This document shows positions 47,501-59,005 of a DNA stretch of 64,000 nt, in pieces; the stretch's first letter is position 1, and each line of letters opens with the position of its first letter. The stretch is from positions 12,521,702 to 12,585,701 of the forward strand of contig OZ029919.1 of the NCBI GenBank assembly GCA_964023275.1, written 5' to 3'. A program made the translations under genes and the position numbers. This DNA comes from Norana najaformis (lineage: Eukaryota > Annelida > Clitellata > Crassiclitellata > Hormogastridae). Below the pieces are notes generated by a model that saw nothing but the letters and a program-made list of their open reading frames with translations, was not told the origin of the DNA and did no database searches.

Positions 47501-48460
47501 GTAGTTGCACTAAGTAATTTGCCTCTATCGGATTGCTAACTTTAGCTGGAGCTCATCGCGGATTGTGACGATCCAACAACATAAAAACTGGAAGCCCGTC
47601 ACCCAGATCAGTTATCATTTCCCTTCAGACGAATTAAAGTAACGGCGGATGCGCTGATTGTAACAAGACATAGGCCTATATACACACATACACGCATACA
47701 TACATACAGAGGAAGAGAGAGGGATAAAGAGATTGAGAGATACATGCAGGTATTTGATAGCCTGCAATTAAGTAGTTGATCTGAAAGACAATCGAAGAAA
47801 GTGCATATTTAAAAGCGCGATAAACAACATGCGACTAATGACTAAGTCAACTCTGCTATCGAACTGACAAATAAGGCTCTCGAACTGACAAATAAGGATG
47901 TTTCTCGCTGATTGTTTTACCCAACGAAAGCTCTGTTCTTCTGAATAAGTTTGTCAAACGCTTGATTTAAGCATATCATAGAAAATGGCATGACCCTTTG
48001 TAGATGTGTCTTACCACAATTTAAGGTATAAAAAAACCTATGGCAGTTCGTAGGCCCTATTGTTTGATCAATTAAGGCGCAGTGTCTTGTTTGATCAAAT
48101 TCGATTAGGCAACAAAATAAGGGCTAGAATAAATGTAAAATGTCACAAAACGTTTATGGAGTAAATAACACGAGAAAATGTTGCTGATTATGCGATTATC
48201 TTATACTTTACCCTAACAATCGTATGGAAAAGCTCACATTTTAGAAATATCATATTATCGGTGGATAGCAGGAGGCTATTCTTCGTAGGTTGAAGGGGCA
48301 CCAATGGTTCTGTCACCTTCAATGTTTCAAAAGTTTAATGCAGAACTTTCCTTGCTTACATGTCAACTTGCAATTCTCTACTGGCAAACTATCGTCGTGT
48401 TAATGATATTTTCCGCGCCTCCGATTCACATTTCTGTGTGTCTTTGAGCGCGTTACAAAT
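44520..48460. other. Spacer, little recognised
   Basis: A MITE-like segment with TTGATTGATTGACTCTTTAT at about 46805-46990, a 21-bp direct duplication (CGAACTGACAAATAAGG) at 47870-47905 and CATAC repeats at 47690-47710 are the only identifiable items, apart from the weak exon candidate at 47329. Confidence 0.4.
47329..47478 (-). CDS. Weak terminal-exon candidate
   Basis: A minus frame reads ...ANTRRWGALLEEISVPRMED then DAIREEAKDSLFIEKVAQRR and stops at 47331-47329. It is charged and coding-like but unidentified. A possible acceptor (CCCAAG) precedes 47478. The other frame over the same bases is also open. Confidence 0.15.
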   Translation of the reverse strand, partial: CSIHLHRANTRRWGALLEEISVPRMEDDAIREEAKDSLFIEKVAQRRWI

Positions 48461-48465
48461 TTTCG

Positions 48466-48467
48466 TG

Positions 48468-48538
<71 letters not shown>
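48466..48538. repeat. (AAT)n microsatellite
   Basis: About 72 bp of pure AAT repeat. No insertion is present in this one. Confidence 0.97.
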
Positions 48539-48540
<2 letters not shown>

Positions 48541-48639
48541 CGTATGAAATCAAAACGTTTAAAGTTCCGTGGGCTTCTAGCGACAAGGCCACAGACACAC
48601 TGACGAAAGTTAATCTCCCAATCGTAATTCACTGAGAAA

Positions 48640-50253
48640 TTTCGGTAGTGTACATTAGGGTGACCAAAATCCTTCTGGAGGAAAATGCTAAATCTCATTT
48701 AGATCTACATGACTCTCCAAAAAGTTTTTTTGGCCCAATAATGCCACATAAAAAATTTCAGAAATTTGGAAAATGTCTGTAGGGTCCTAATTTCTAAAAC
48801 ATTCTTCCATTTGCATGATATTACCCATTTTAGACAAAGTTACATGATCTATTTGCCGAACTGCTGAGGACGTCTTTTGTATTGTTAGAAAGTCTGTAGA
48901 TTATAAAAACATCAATGAACACTAAATACTCAATACTCGCAACGTCTTGCAAAACTTTATGATTTCAAAAAGCAGAAATGTTAAAAGTTGATCTTCCACT
49001 TTTGTTGTCTTATGTTTAGCCAGATGCCTTGCTGAGGTCGCTGCATGCTTCAGCTCGTTTGGCAAATTATTGTTCACATCTTTCTGCAGATCGCCTCTAT
49101 CGAATAATAAGTTTTAGTCTAGACTCTAGAGGTCCGTTGCAGCTAGTCCTTGAATCCTGCTGTAACTTCATAAAACTAATTTCTTCAATCACTGTCAGCT
49201 AATCGGCATTGGTGAGTAAACAGTCAACAACAGGCAATGAAAAGGAATAAATTTTTTTAATGTTTTTGCAGATAATCGTTGCTTGCTACCCTAATCATCT
49301 AGTATGGAAAAGCTCACATTTTAGAAATATCATATTATTACCTTTCCAACAATACTAAACATATCATAATGAGCTTAATGATTATGCCTATACTTTTAAA
49401 AGCTTTTCCAAAAGTATACACATTTTGCGCTAAAGTGTCGAAAATTCTGGAAACTGGGAGGCGTTCAGGGCCTCGAAATATTTTCTCATTGTGCTAAAAT
49501 TGTACGCATATTCTTATGTGCATACAAAGGAGCTTTTTGGAGGGTGAGACTTCAGATTTGACAAAAAATTGAACCCACACAAGTGTACTTGTACCATAGA
49601 GTAGATTTAATTGCATTGGTTTCACTTTCTAATGTTTATTTGAACCATCTATAGAACAAGCTACACGTGGAGTACAATTTATCGAAATGCACCACTGATG
49701 ATTCAACATTATGTAAATGAATTGATTCTTTATGTTGGTTTCTGGAAATACCTCATAAAAGTCAAGACTGCTCCATTACTCAGTACTTTTATATTATGAG
49801 CTAAAAACATTCGTAGGCTATAACAATATGTTATAAAATGTAATAATTTTTAAATAGTTTCTTAATTATTTATTATTTTTACGTATTTAATCATTTAAGT
49901 AGAATTATAGTAAGGTATATAAATAAAATAATAACACTGGTCAACCTGATTTTGCTCTCTCAATAAATTCTGGTGATTCTAGCAGTGTTCCAAACGCGGA
50001 AACTAGAAATGAACACGGAATTTCTCTATCGCAAGAAGTTTTTGTGAAATTGCCGAAAGTTTGTGTCATAATGGTTTTCAATGATAATCGTAATTGACAT
50101 ATTGCTAATGTTTCAATGATAATTTTGACATACTTACAAATTATGTAAGTGACGTAGTGAATATATTTACTGAGTCACTAACAAAATTGAGACTCACCAT
50201 TATGTTAATATTTTCTTGCTTTTCAAAAGTTAAAGTATCACGGTGAGTCCAAA
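48640..50253 (+). other. AT-rich segment upstream of the transposon-family relic
   Basis: It has the character of non-coding transposon DNA. A 36-bp word (TATGGAAAAGCTCACATTTT then AGAAATATCATATTAT) is found at 48223-48258 and again at 49303-49338, exactly 1,080 bp apart. No gene was seen. Confidence 0.4.
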
Positions 50254-51210
50254 ATGTCACGTAAATGCGTCAACAGCCGAAATACGTTTTGTTACATCTG
50301 CGGTGAGTTCACTTTGAAATCTCAAAAGAAGACAATTGTTACATATGCGATTAGTTCACTTTGAAATCTTAAAAGAAGACAATGACTCTGCTGTTAAGAA
50401 AGCGTATGAATTGTATTTTGGATGTAAAGTTGGCGATCAGAATAAAGGTTGGGCACCTCATATTTATTGTACATCTTGAGCAGTCAATCTCAGAGCATGG
50501 GTTAATGGTTCTCGGCCGTCTATGCCGTTCACTGTTCCAAAAATATAGCGGCAGCATAAAGATCATGTTTCAGACTGTTATTTCTGCTTAACAAATTTAC
50601 TCCGCCATTCCTTGAATAGCAAGAAATCTATTAATATCCTAATCTTCCATCGGCAATGAGACCGCTACCACATGATGACGTTGATAAGACTGTGACGGAG
50701 GAAACAGAAGACTCCATTGATCCTGATTTCCAACCACTGCAATGCTGTAAGCCTCATTTGATAACTCAACCTGAACTAAATGACCCAGTCAGGGACTTAA
50801 ATTTATCAAAGAGTCAAGCGGAATTGCTGGGCTTTCGGCTTCAGGGATGGAATCTGCTGGCACAAAGAACTAAAGTTTCTGTATTTTGCAAGCGACATGG
50901 CGATTTGATAAAATTATGTGCAACTGGTTGAGAAGATGCTTGAAGCATTTCATCTGATGGAGGTAAAAATGTCACTAAAATACATTTCTTGCATTCCCAT
51001 CTGGACTTCTTCCCAGCAGATCTTGGTGACGTCTGCGATGAACATGGCGAACGATTTCATCATAACATTGCCACAGTGGAGAAACGATACCAGGGTGTGT
51101 GGAGCACTAGTATGCTGGCTGATTACTGTTGGACACTGATCAGAGAAGCTCCGACATTGAATACACACGCAAATCAGCTGCAGTCCGGTTTTAGAGGGTC
51201 CACAAATTAA
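50254..51210 (+). pseudogene. Internally deleted copy of a widespread transposon-associated gene family
   Basis: From ATG 50254 the pieces read MSRKCVNSRNTFCYICGEFT, AYELYFGCKVGDQNKGWAPH, DCYFCLTNLLRHSLNSKKS, then LITQPELNDPVRDLNLSKSQ with AELLGFRLQGWNLL, KVSVFCKRH, and after a jump SHLDFFPADLGDVCDEHGER then FHHNIATVEKRYQG and MLADYCWTL. I know these as the start and the end of one multi-copy protein family of unknown function found in many animal genomes; the long middle part is absent between about 50900 and 50930. Stops, frameshifts and a 47-bp tandem duplication (50291-50384) make it non-functional. Confidence 0.65.
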
Positions 51211-51770
51211 ATTACAAGAGCATTGGCCAATTTGACAAAGTTTTCGCATATCTCGATCTACGTGCGAGATACATTGTATTGGCTTCCGGTTGAGAAGAGA
51301 ATTAGATTTGAGGTTCTCATATAGGGGAGTGGTCTTGATAGTCAGGTCGGCCTCAGAGTACATCAGAGAGCTTCTTGTTTTCGTCTCGGGCCAGCCGGGT
51401 CGACAAACTCTACTTTCTGCGGCCTATGTAGATCTGATAATAGCGCGCTACCGTACGACAGCTCGGGTTCACCGTGCTTTCCTTTGTATTGGACCGTCCT
51501 TCTGGAACAATGTTCATCTAAAAATTCGAATTCTTCCTCCCCAAACAGCCGAAGAAACATTCTCGGTTTAACTTAAGAAGGACCTATTAAAAACTGTTAG
51601 AAAGTCATGTTGCAGCGTTTTGAGAGTTTCTTAAAATGTGCAATGTAAGTGCTTGGATACATACATACATACATACATACATACATACATACATACATAC
51701 ATACATACATACATACATACATACATACATACATACATACATACATACAAGCATACATACATTATATCTT
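51211..51770 (+). mobile_element. LINE C-terminal fragment with long (ATAC)n tail
   Basis: A + strand fragment reads LYWLPVEKRIRFEV, then after a shift ARYRTTARVHRAF and IGPSFWNNVHLKIRI...ETFSV, the CR1/L2-like post-RT region. It ends with GCAATGTAAGTGCTTGG followed by about 110 bp of (ATAC)n (51657-51769). The layout is the same as the 29.8-kb copy. Confidence 0.75.
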
Positions 51771-52435
51771 CACTTGTTTTGAATTTTCCAATGTACAATT
51801 ATTCCTGCAGTGGTAGCTTTGGATTCAGATGGTTGCATATATTTTTATTTCATTTGGAAATGGCGTAACAATCAACGATGTGTTAACAGTCTATAGATGT
51901 CTTGATAATATATATTAAAATAAACCAGCAAAATAAACTCATTTGACAATGACGTATTAATCCGCTGTTCTTGTTTAAAGCCTGACTGTTTTGCTTGCAA
52001 AATTGTTTTATTATAATATAATGACTGTTTCATGACGTCACAATCATTTGCCACAACTGCCATGAATGCTGCGGATCTAAGACGAAGTTCTCTGCATTAA
52101 ACAACGGAAGTCATTAAGTCGTTCATGCTTATCTGCTGCTGTTCGGTTTCTGCCGACTGCTCCTTGCCTGTTGTAGACAAGTTAGATTTCGTCGACGCAG
52201 CCGATAATGTCTGCTCTCGTGCAAACGTTGCCGTTATTAGCACCAGTCAGCGGCAGAATTCGAACGTATCTCGTAAATATAGGTCGCCAAAGCATGTTCA
52301 GTTGAATAGATGCACCATCCGCGTTTCCTTGGAATACCTAAGACATAATGCATTCACGTATAACAAGCTCTCAACTGCACGACAGTCGAAATATAGCTAT
52401 TCAAAACCATGAAACTACACGAGCATTGTAATATA
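51771..52435. other. Spacer, nothing recognised
   Basis: An open frame at 52125-52412 (95 codons) has no recognisable motif. Confidence 0.4.
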
Positions 52436-52439
52436 CGTA

Positions 52440-53065
52440 TTCGTCTTTAGCGAACAGTTATAGGCTAGTGGATAGTCTGCTGGATTGTCAATCGAAAGGT
52501 CGGGGTTCAAATCTCAGCCTGGAAAAGAAATTTGTTTCGAGATTTTGGTTCCACATGCGCTTCCTATCCAACTCAACTATAACGAGTACTAGGGCTGTAC
52601 CGAATAGGTGATTATCACTATTCAGCCGAATACGAATAATTGGACCAACTATTCGGCCGAATACGAATACGAATACTAACAATTGACCTGTTCAAGCCTC
52701 AAAGGCTAAACGTTAACGTTCAGTCATTGTACACAAAGAATGAGATACTGACACTGCGATACCGCGGTCCAGGCAGTAGGCAACGCCTGGCTGCAACCAC
52801 AGCATATATTATGTTAATGAGAGAGTCAATTCAGTCCACTCGCTATAGCAGCCGCATATGCAGAAATGGATGTCACGTGACCACTATTCGTATTCGGTCC
52901 GACCGCTACTATTCGGCCGAATAGCGAATAGCTTTTTGGCCCACTATTCGGCCCCAAAGCGAATACGAAGCGAATGTTCGGTACAGCCCTAATGAGTTCA
53001 CTTGCCATACGCTATCAGTGGGAAGATCAGGCAGCGAGAGAAAACCGATCAGAAATAACCACATA
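52440..53065 (+). mobile_element. SINE copy 5, split by an hAT-like MITE
   Basis: A-box-like TAGGCTAGTGGATAGT and B-box GGTTCAAATC at 52460-52515 are followed by GAAATTTGTTTCGAGATTTT and TTCCACATGCGC. The SINE resumes at 52992 with GAGTTCACTTGCC and AGTGGGAAGATCAGGCAGCG, matching copy 4. The tail is lost or diverged. Confidence 0.7.
52590..52991. mobile_element. hAT-like MITE, 402 bp, nested in the SINE
   Basis: The termini TAGGGCTGTACCGAA and TTCGGTACAGCCCTA are perfect 15-bp inverted repeats. The flanks ACGAGTAC (52582-52589) and ATGAGTTC (52992-52999) are an 8-bp target duplication with two later changes. The interior repeats ATTCGGCCGAATACGAATA near both ends. There is no transposase frame. 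Confidence 0.9.
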
Positions 53066-53416
53066 ACCAATAACATATATTTAAATGAAATGAACGACAC
53101 ACACTAAAAAAGTGGATGAGTCGGTCTGTCGTTAGTTTGGAGGTATTTAATTCCTCGATCTGTTGGACATCGACCGGTCTTCTTCAACGGATCTTGATTG
53201 TTGACTACGCTTTCATTTGAGGCGACCATCGATTGACGACTTGTACGTCGTGATAACGGTGCTATAAAAGTCATTAGATTAGATTAGATTGATAGCGTTG
53301 AATAGCCCAAAACCTTGCGTATATGTGTGTGATATGCTGCTTGCATCAACATGTGGCAAGAAATAATAAGACGCAAAATATCCGACAAAGAAGAAGGTGA
53401 AAGTTGAAAAGCTGAC

Positions 53417-53622
53417 CTCATTTTCACCAGCGACGTTTTTAAAATAGACCCATTCTGAAGTGCCTCCGCCTGACGCAGTTCCGCTGCTGCTAGATGGCAT
53501 GTATTGGATGGAATATGTTGCCACCCATTGATTGTATCTCTGGCGACCTCTAGTGGCTATTCCAAAAACTAGCACCGCACGACCAATGTCAAACTGCACC
53601 CATTCATTCCTAGGTGGCTCTC
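53417..53622 (-). CDS. Discoidin-gene exon 2
   Basis: Acceptor TTGTTTTAG|GAG leads to EPPRNEWVQFDIGRAVLVFG, WVATYSIQYMPSSSS and WVYFKNVAGENE. It is 206 nt long and phase 1 to 0. Confidence 0.82.
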
Positions 53623-56600
53623 CTAAAACAAATATTGCAACATACACTTCGTAAATTGTACCACAAATTATTGGAGCTGGGTAGGTATCGGTTTTTAAGT
53701 CGATATCGGTTTTCGGTTTTTTCTCAGTATTTCTGTGAAAGTCGGTTCCTCGGTTGTTCTATATCGCAATATCGGCATGGGCGGATCCAAAGGGCCGAGG
53801 GCCATGGCCCCCAGTCGGTTGCAACACCAGAATGAATTAAATTTCTTCTGCATGGCCTCGAAAGCGGAAGGACACTAAGGAAAGGTGTCGGTAAGGTGAA
53901 AAGTGCCAGCTGAAATCACTACAATTGTTTACGGATCTGGTCCCCAGTCACACCGATCCTATGGGAAATATACAGCGCAGCCATCTTAACATGGACTGCA
54001 TTGGACCAACTGAGCCAAAGACAAGTTATAGATGTTGCTATTGTGTTGTTGGTTTGTGTACGAGCTGGACCACGGTGTTTTTACTTTAAAAGCAAGAGTT
54101 GTTTGTCATGCAGTGCTGGAGTTATTTGAGAACGTTGGAATATCGTCGGCCATTATAAGTAACCAAAGCACAAATATCACGACCATCTTAATGCAAGAAT
54201 TTATTAAATTGACGGGGCATAGTCCACGATTCAATACATCAGGTCATCCTGAAGAATCAAGATTACTCAAAAGGTGGAATCAATCTTTGAAAAACACAAT
54301 TCACCACTTGATCGTAGAAAATTCAAGACAATGACGTACGATGTTACCTTTTGCGGTATGAGCGCTGAGGGGGGGGGGGTACCGAGCTACGATGGAGGCT
54401 CCCGTTTTATTGTTTGGTTTATGGGAAGAAACGATTGGGACCATTGACAATTCTAAAGGACACATGGTCCAACAAAATTTGATACCATCTAAATTGGGAC
54501 GAAAACCAACAAATTATTTGAAAGCCTTACATAAATATTTGTCGGAAACCATAAAATTTGTGGAAACCTCTGCTGAAGAAAAACAAATTTAGTATGCAGC
54601 CCAGTACAGTAAGAAGACAAAAGATGAATCTTTTGAACCGGGAGAAACCGTGATTGTGTTTTACTCGGCTTCCACAAAAATATAAACTGATGCCTCGTTG
54701 GTACGAGCAGTGTACAGTTTTACAAACCCCTCACATATAATTGACACAAGCGGTGATAAAAGAAAATTTTCATGCCAACAAGATTCCGAAGTATATCACG
54801 CGTTCTTTTGACATGTGGCTTAATTGTGAATAATGACTTTTATTTTCGAGAATTGTGTGAATTACTGATGGAGTCTGAAACTAAGTATGAGCCCGTGGTG
54901 TCAGATTATCAACAGGTAAAGCCTTTGACAATATTTTAAGAACAATTCTAATACGTGCATCGGTTGTTCGGTTATTTCCGACTGTTTATCATCCATTGAT
55001 TCGTAAACCGTTGTCAGATTTAACTTGTAAGAATGTGCCAGAGCATCTCTGTTGGACAGATGTAGGCCTACATCAAATGCTTTGCAATGTTAAAACATTG
55101 TGCTCAAATTCTATTTTGGCTATAATATGTGTTGGCGATGATGTAGTTTGTACTGTGATAGCAATTTGACAGTGAAGGTCGAGAAAGCCCTATTGTGTTT
55201 ATTGGTCAAAGCCTGGCTCAAACCAAAAGAAATGGGCAACAATTAAGAAAGAAGCAGTCTGTTGTTTTGGCGTTGGCTAAGCTAAAAGGCATTATTTTAG
55301 GCTTGCATATTATTTTATATACTGTTCATAATCAGTTGACACATTTGGCTGTTACTATGTCTAAATATGCGAAGCTCGTCAAGCCCTTGATCTCGACGTG
55401 AGATATGTTAAGGGTAAATTGAATATGGTGGCAGATTGCTTCTCAGACTTGTAGTTGATTGTTTCGTAGTTAAGTTTGTTGTGTTTGGAGACATGATTGT
55501 CTGTGGTTTACAGTTGACCCTATTATGCTACGCTTACCAATCATCTGAAGCTGATCTGTTAACTTCGGAATGGTATGAAGGTAATGTGAACGTAATTTTT
55601 GCGATGATGATTCAGGATACTTTAAACGCGCGTTTATATTTTAAGTTTCCGTGATATTATGCCCATGACTCATCGGGTTGTTAACTTGTCTGTTATTGGC
55701 TGACGAGCCCGCCTTGGGATTTTTTACAACATTGGCTGGCGCGTATTTTACCAGTGTCCAAACCATTCTGAAGTGATCTGCTATCGTGGAGCGAAAGAGC
55801 CTATAAAACAGGTGCAAATGCAGTGTAGAGTAGCGCAAAGAAGACTGTGTATAGCTATAGACTATCGTTTGTTAAATTTGTATTTCAAGTTACACATGTC
55901 GTTGCTATATTCGTGTGTTTAGAACTGAATATTGACGTTTCAAGTACTGTTGCCATAAAACTATTCGTTTATTCGATTATATATTCGAAAATCAGAAACT
56001 TTTTTTTCTAATTCGTGCTACGCTGCAAATCTGGCGAGTCGACAGTTTGAAGCCCGGTCGTGTGACATTTCGAAAATCGTCGACAGTCATCTGATAAATT
56101 GTCTGTTAACTGCTTAGCTAAAAGCTGCACTTTATGACCAAATAACTAGAGTTTATAAGCTTTCTTGCCAGACGTATCAGCTGCTCTAAGCAGGAAGTTT
56201 AAAGTGTCTAGTAAAGACTAACCTGGACACCATGCGCTGCTGTTGTCGATAGCCAGTCGTTGAGGACCGTACCCGTCTGTGTCATTGTTATAGGTACTTG
56301 AAACAGTTATGTTTGCACCGTTCAGTTGATCCGGTCCCGAGAACAATGCCGCTCTCCGAACGCAACTTGCCTGTTTCAGCAACCTCACGGTCTCAGACAA
56401 CTGCGAAATCTTAGCATTTAGATTTTCATCGGGAATCGTGCGATTACCCGGGGCTTCGACCGACTTAAGCTCAACGAGGTCACTCAAGGTGCTGAGGTTG
56501 CGTGCCAGCATCTCTGTCGTTTTCTTCAGTCCATCCAGTTCCTCTGCTATAGACTGCAGAGTGGCATTGAAGGAAGCCGGCGTCTTTTCCGGTCGATCTC

Positions 56601-56961
56601 GCCCGCCTGAGTCGTTGAGCGACGGCTGGTAATTCCGCTGAAGGTCAATTATGGAATCCTGGACGCGCGCCAGAATCATAGACTGATCGGCGGCCATCTC
56701 ATAGAGCTTGTTCACACGATTCGTCATGTTCCGCAGGGACTCATCGATGACCTCTGACCCAGCGCCATTGCCTGGACAGGTCCCGTCGTTGCTTCCGGTT
56801 GGCAAGAGCAGAGTATAGGCGCACTTGCCGTTCAACATGTACTCACAGTCACAGGCTCTCTGGTAGGTTCTCTGAGGCGACACATCGGACACGAGCCCTA
56901 CGAGTAAGACGTACGATAAGAGGGCAAATGTCGCGCCCAACGTGGTCCATGCATTGCTCAT
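53417..56961 (-). CDS. Secreted coiled-coil protein with F5/8 type C (discoidin) domain, 3' end not found
   Basis: Exons seen are 56961-56223 (phase 1 donor CAG|GTTAGT) and 53622-53417 (donor GAG|GTCAGC, phase 0). MSNAWTTLGATFALLSYVLL begins a signal peptide and is preferred over upstream in-frame Met codons to 57099. Next come CDCEYMLNGKCAYTLLLP and a further Cys, a roughly 130-residue heptad-rich coiled coil (LYEMAADQSMILARVQDSII, LDGLKKTTEMLARNLSTL, LSETVRLLKQ), then a discoidin domain: ITVSSTYNNDT, LAIDNSSAWCPGEPPRNEW, VQFDIGRAVLVFGIATRGR, WVATYSIQY and WVYFKNVAGENE. About eight N-glycosylation sequons are visible. Such domains bind glycans or phospholipids in adhesion or innate immunity; the specific role is unknown. 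The rest of the discoidin domain (about 60-70 aa) must lie left of 53417 but was not found. Confidence 0.8.
53660..53815. repeat. hAT/MITE-like scraps
   Basis: ATCGGTTTT-type repeats (53685-53770) are followed by CATGGGCGGATCCAAAGG and GGCCATGGCCCCCAG, words typical of DNA transposon ends. No complete termini were found. Confidence 0.35.
53900..55453 (+). mobile_element. Ty3/gypsy relic with integrase upstream of RNase H (Gmr1-like order)
   Basis: In the discoidin intron, antisense to the host gene, + frames give an integrase core (NMDCIGPTEPK; ISNQSTNIT; FNTSGHPEESRLLKRWNQSL; MLPF), an integrase C-terminal part (NLIPSKLGRKPTNYLKALHK, then GETVIVFYS, MPRWYEQC, HANKIPKYI), then CWTD, GQSLAQTKRNGQQL or the shifted KKWATIKKEA, LTHLAVTMSKYAKLV and DVRYVKGKLNMVADCFSDL (RNase H). 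RT is deleted. Two of the three catalytic residues appear changed (Asp to Asn in ISNQ, Glu to Lys in LLKRW), so it is dead. Integrase-first order is known from Gmr1-like elements. Confidence 0.75.
55650..55965 (+). repeat. Possible 3' LTR of the gypsy relic
   Basis: Downstream of RNase H, CCTATAAAACAGGTGC at about 55799 is TATA-like and the stretch has the size of a short LTR. No second LTR, polypurine tract or target duplication was found, so this is tentative. Confidence 0.25.
56030..56080 (+). mobile_element. tRNA-derived SINE scrap, second family
   Basis: GCGAGTCGACAGTTTGAAGC then CCGGTCGTGTGAC resembles the B-box region of the 14.2-kb and 58.4-kb copies. Confidence 0.35.
56223..56961 (-). 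CDS. Discoidin-gene exon 1
   Basis: It encodes the signal peptide, Cys-rich N-terminus, coiled coil and first strand of the F5/8C domain. ATG at 56961 has G at -3. The donor GTTAGT is at 56222. Confidence 0.82.
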
Positions 56962-58030
56962 TTCAAGACTCGGTCTAACTCTACAGATGTCGCTTCCCAT
57001 AGTGAAAATCATGCGATCTGTAGTAACAGAAAGACTCACTTCTGTCATTGTCCACGACTTATCATAAGAAAAACATAGACACACATGCATAAGACTCATA
57101 TATGCAGACAGACGCTGACAGTTTGCATGCGATATCTAGTAGTCTAAACACGCATAATCATCCACTTTAAAAAATCTACGCCAGCAAAAACAACGTTTTT
57201 CATCAATATATTTGCATATACTTGACTGGATACTCAGTCACACAGACATTATAGGCCTACATGAGTTATGCTACATCTACATATACAATCCTTTATACCG
57301 ACAGGCTCAGGCATTTTTTGGAATATTCAGCTAGATTATCATGCATGAAAAAGTACCTGCAATGTAAACGACACTATAGTTGGCCTATAGAATTGCCAGT
57401 TCAAAATTTTGCTAAGGAGAAAAGACAATTGAACGTTTAGCGCGTTAGGCTATAACAGAATTTAAAATCTGATTATCATGTTACACACTCTCGCAGCTAA
57501 GCTAAAATGTCGAAATACGCTGATATCCTACTTAGTAGCAGCCCTGTATATAGGCTGTCATTAGCACAACATGCAGTTACTTAGATCACAAAGACCGCTT
57601 CCTCCGTCATCCAACTGTACATGCTTATATGTAAAACCTAGTAAAAGACTGCGTGGCATACCATCCACCATATCGACAACAGTTGACGTAGACGCTTCAA
57701 GGGAACCCGTTTTGTGATTTCTCGACACAGCAAGACCCGGAGAAACACAAATGTATAGAATGCCACACAACTGTTCAGTCGACATATAGAAAAATCTCTA
57801 TATGGGCCTATATGTCTAGGCATTGTTATTGTGACTGATTCAACATTATGGAAACACGTGTTACCAACCACAGGTACACTCTCTCCGTCCGTATCTCTAT
57901 ATCCCCTACCTTTCCCATCCCTGCCTCCCTCCTCTATCTCCCTCTCCATCTCCTTCTTCCTATCTTCGTCGCTCTCTCTCCCCGTCTTTTTCTGTCTGTG
58001 TGTCTGCCTGCCTCTCTTTCATGTAACAGA

Positions 58031-58062
<32 letters not shown>

Positions 58063-58404
58063 TAATAATAATAAAGAATTACCAACAAGTAGGCCTATGA
58101 AAATCCATGGCACTGCACATATATGTTGCCTAAAATATAGGTAGCCTATTCGACAATAACCGTTGATCTCTGTTGGACTTAGGCCAGATCATTGACAACT
58201 ACGAAAGATCGTCGACATTATATTGTGGCCAGCGTAGTGGGATTCGCATATCCCCGGGTCATAAAGAGATTGGTCGACGAAGACCCAACGGAAGAATCCG
58301 ACTCTGGTGGACGATTTCAGTCAACTACGGAAAGGCAGCGATAAAACGACTGAAGTCCGAAATTCGAGTAAAGACGAACAGTCTTTGATTTTCGAAACCA
58401 CCCA

Positions 58405-58475
58405 CTTGCCCGATTCGTAGCGTAGCAGTTACTCCACGAATCGTGCAAGTCGGTTCGAAGCCCGATTACTGACAA
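58405..58475 (+). mobile_element. tRNA-derived SINE fragment, second family (and copy at 60647-60717)
   Basis: CGTAGCGTAGCAGTTACTCC is A-box-like and GTCGGTTCGAAGCCCG contains a B box. It is present in both tandem units. Confidence 0.5.
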
Positions 58476-58532
58476 CTACGAAAGATCAACGACATTATAT
58501 ATTGACCAGAGGGATCTTCCTCCTTTCAGTCT

Positions 58533-58945
58533 GCATACAGTAGGCTTAATTCAACAGAATACACCTTTCTTGCTATTCATAATGATAACATGTGTTCTTT
58601 GAATAAGGATAGGGTGACGGTGTTGGTTCTTCTTGATTTGTCTGCTGATTTTGATACCGTGGATCATTCTTTTGTAAGCATCGTCTCCAGTACTGGTTTG
58701 GGGGTTCTGGTTTCGCCTTATCTTAGTCCACGCACTCAGTCAATATATCTAAATGGTAATCAATCGTCAAGTGCCCATTGTCAACATATGGGGTCCCACA
58801 GGGATCTGCATGATTCTCTTTTCTTTACATTATACGTAACGCCAATAAGTCTACTGCTTGCCATTTATTCACTAGGATATTATTTCTACGCTGATGATAT
58901 ACTAAAATCTACATTTCAACATGACGGTTTGTCTTGTCTCTCTTT

Positions 58946-59005
<60 letters not shown>

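Noticed and set aside
57561-57949. Small minus frames repeated at 59803-60191
   Set aside because: They recur only because the 2.24-kb unit is duplicated. They overlap each other in different frames and have no recognisable motif.
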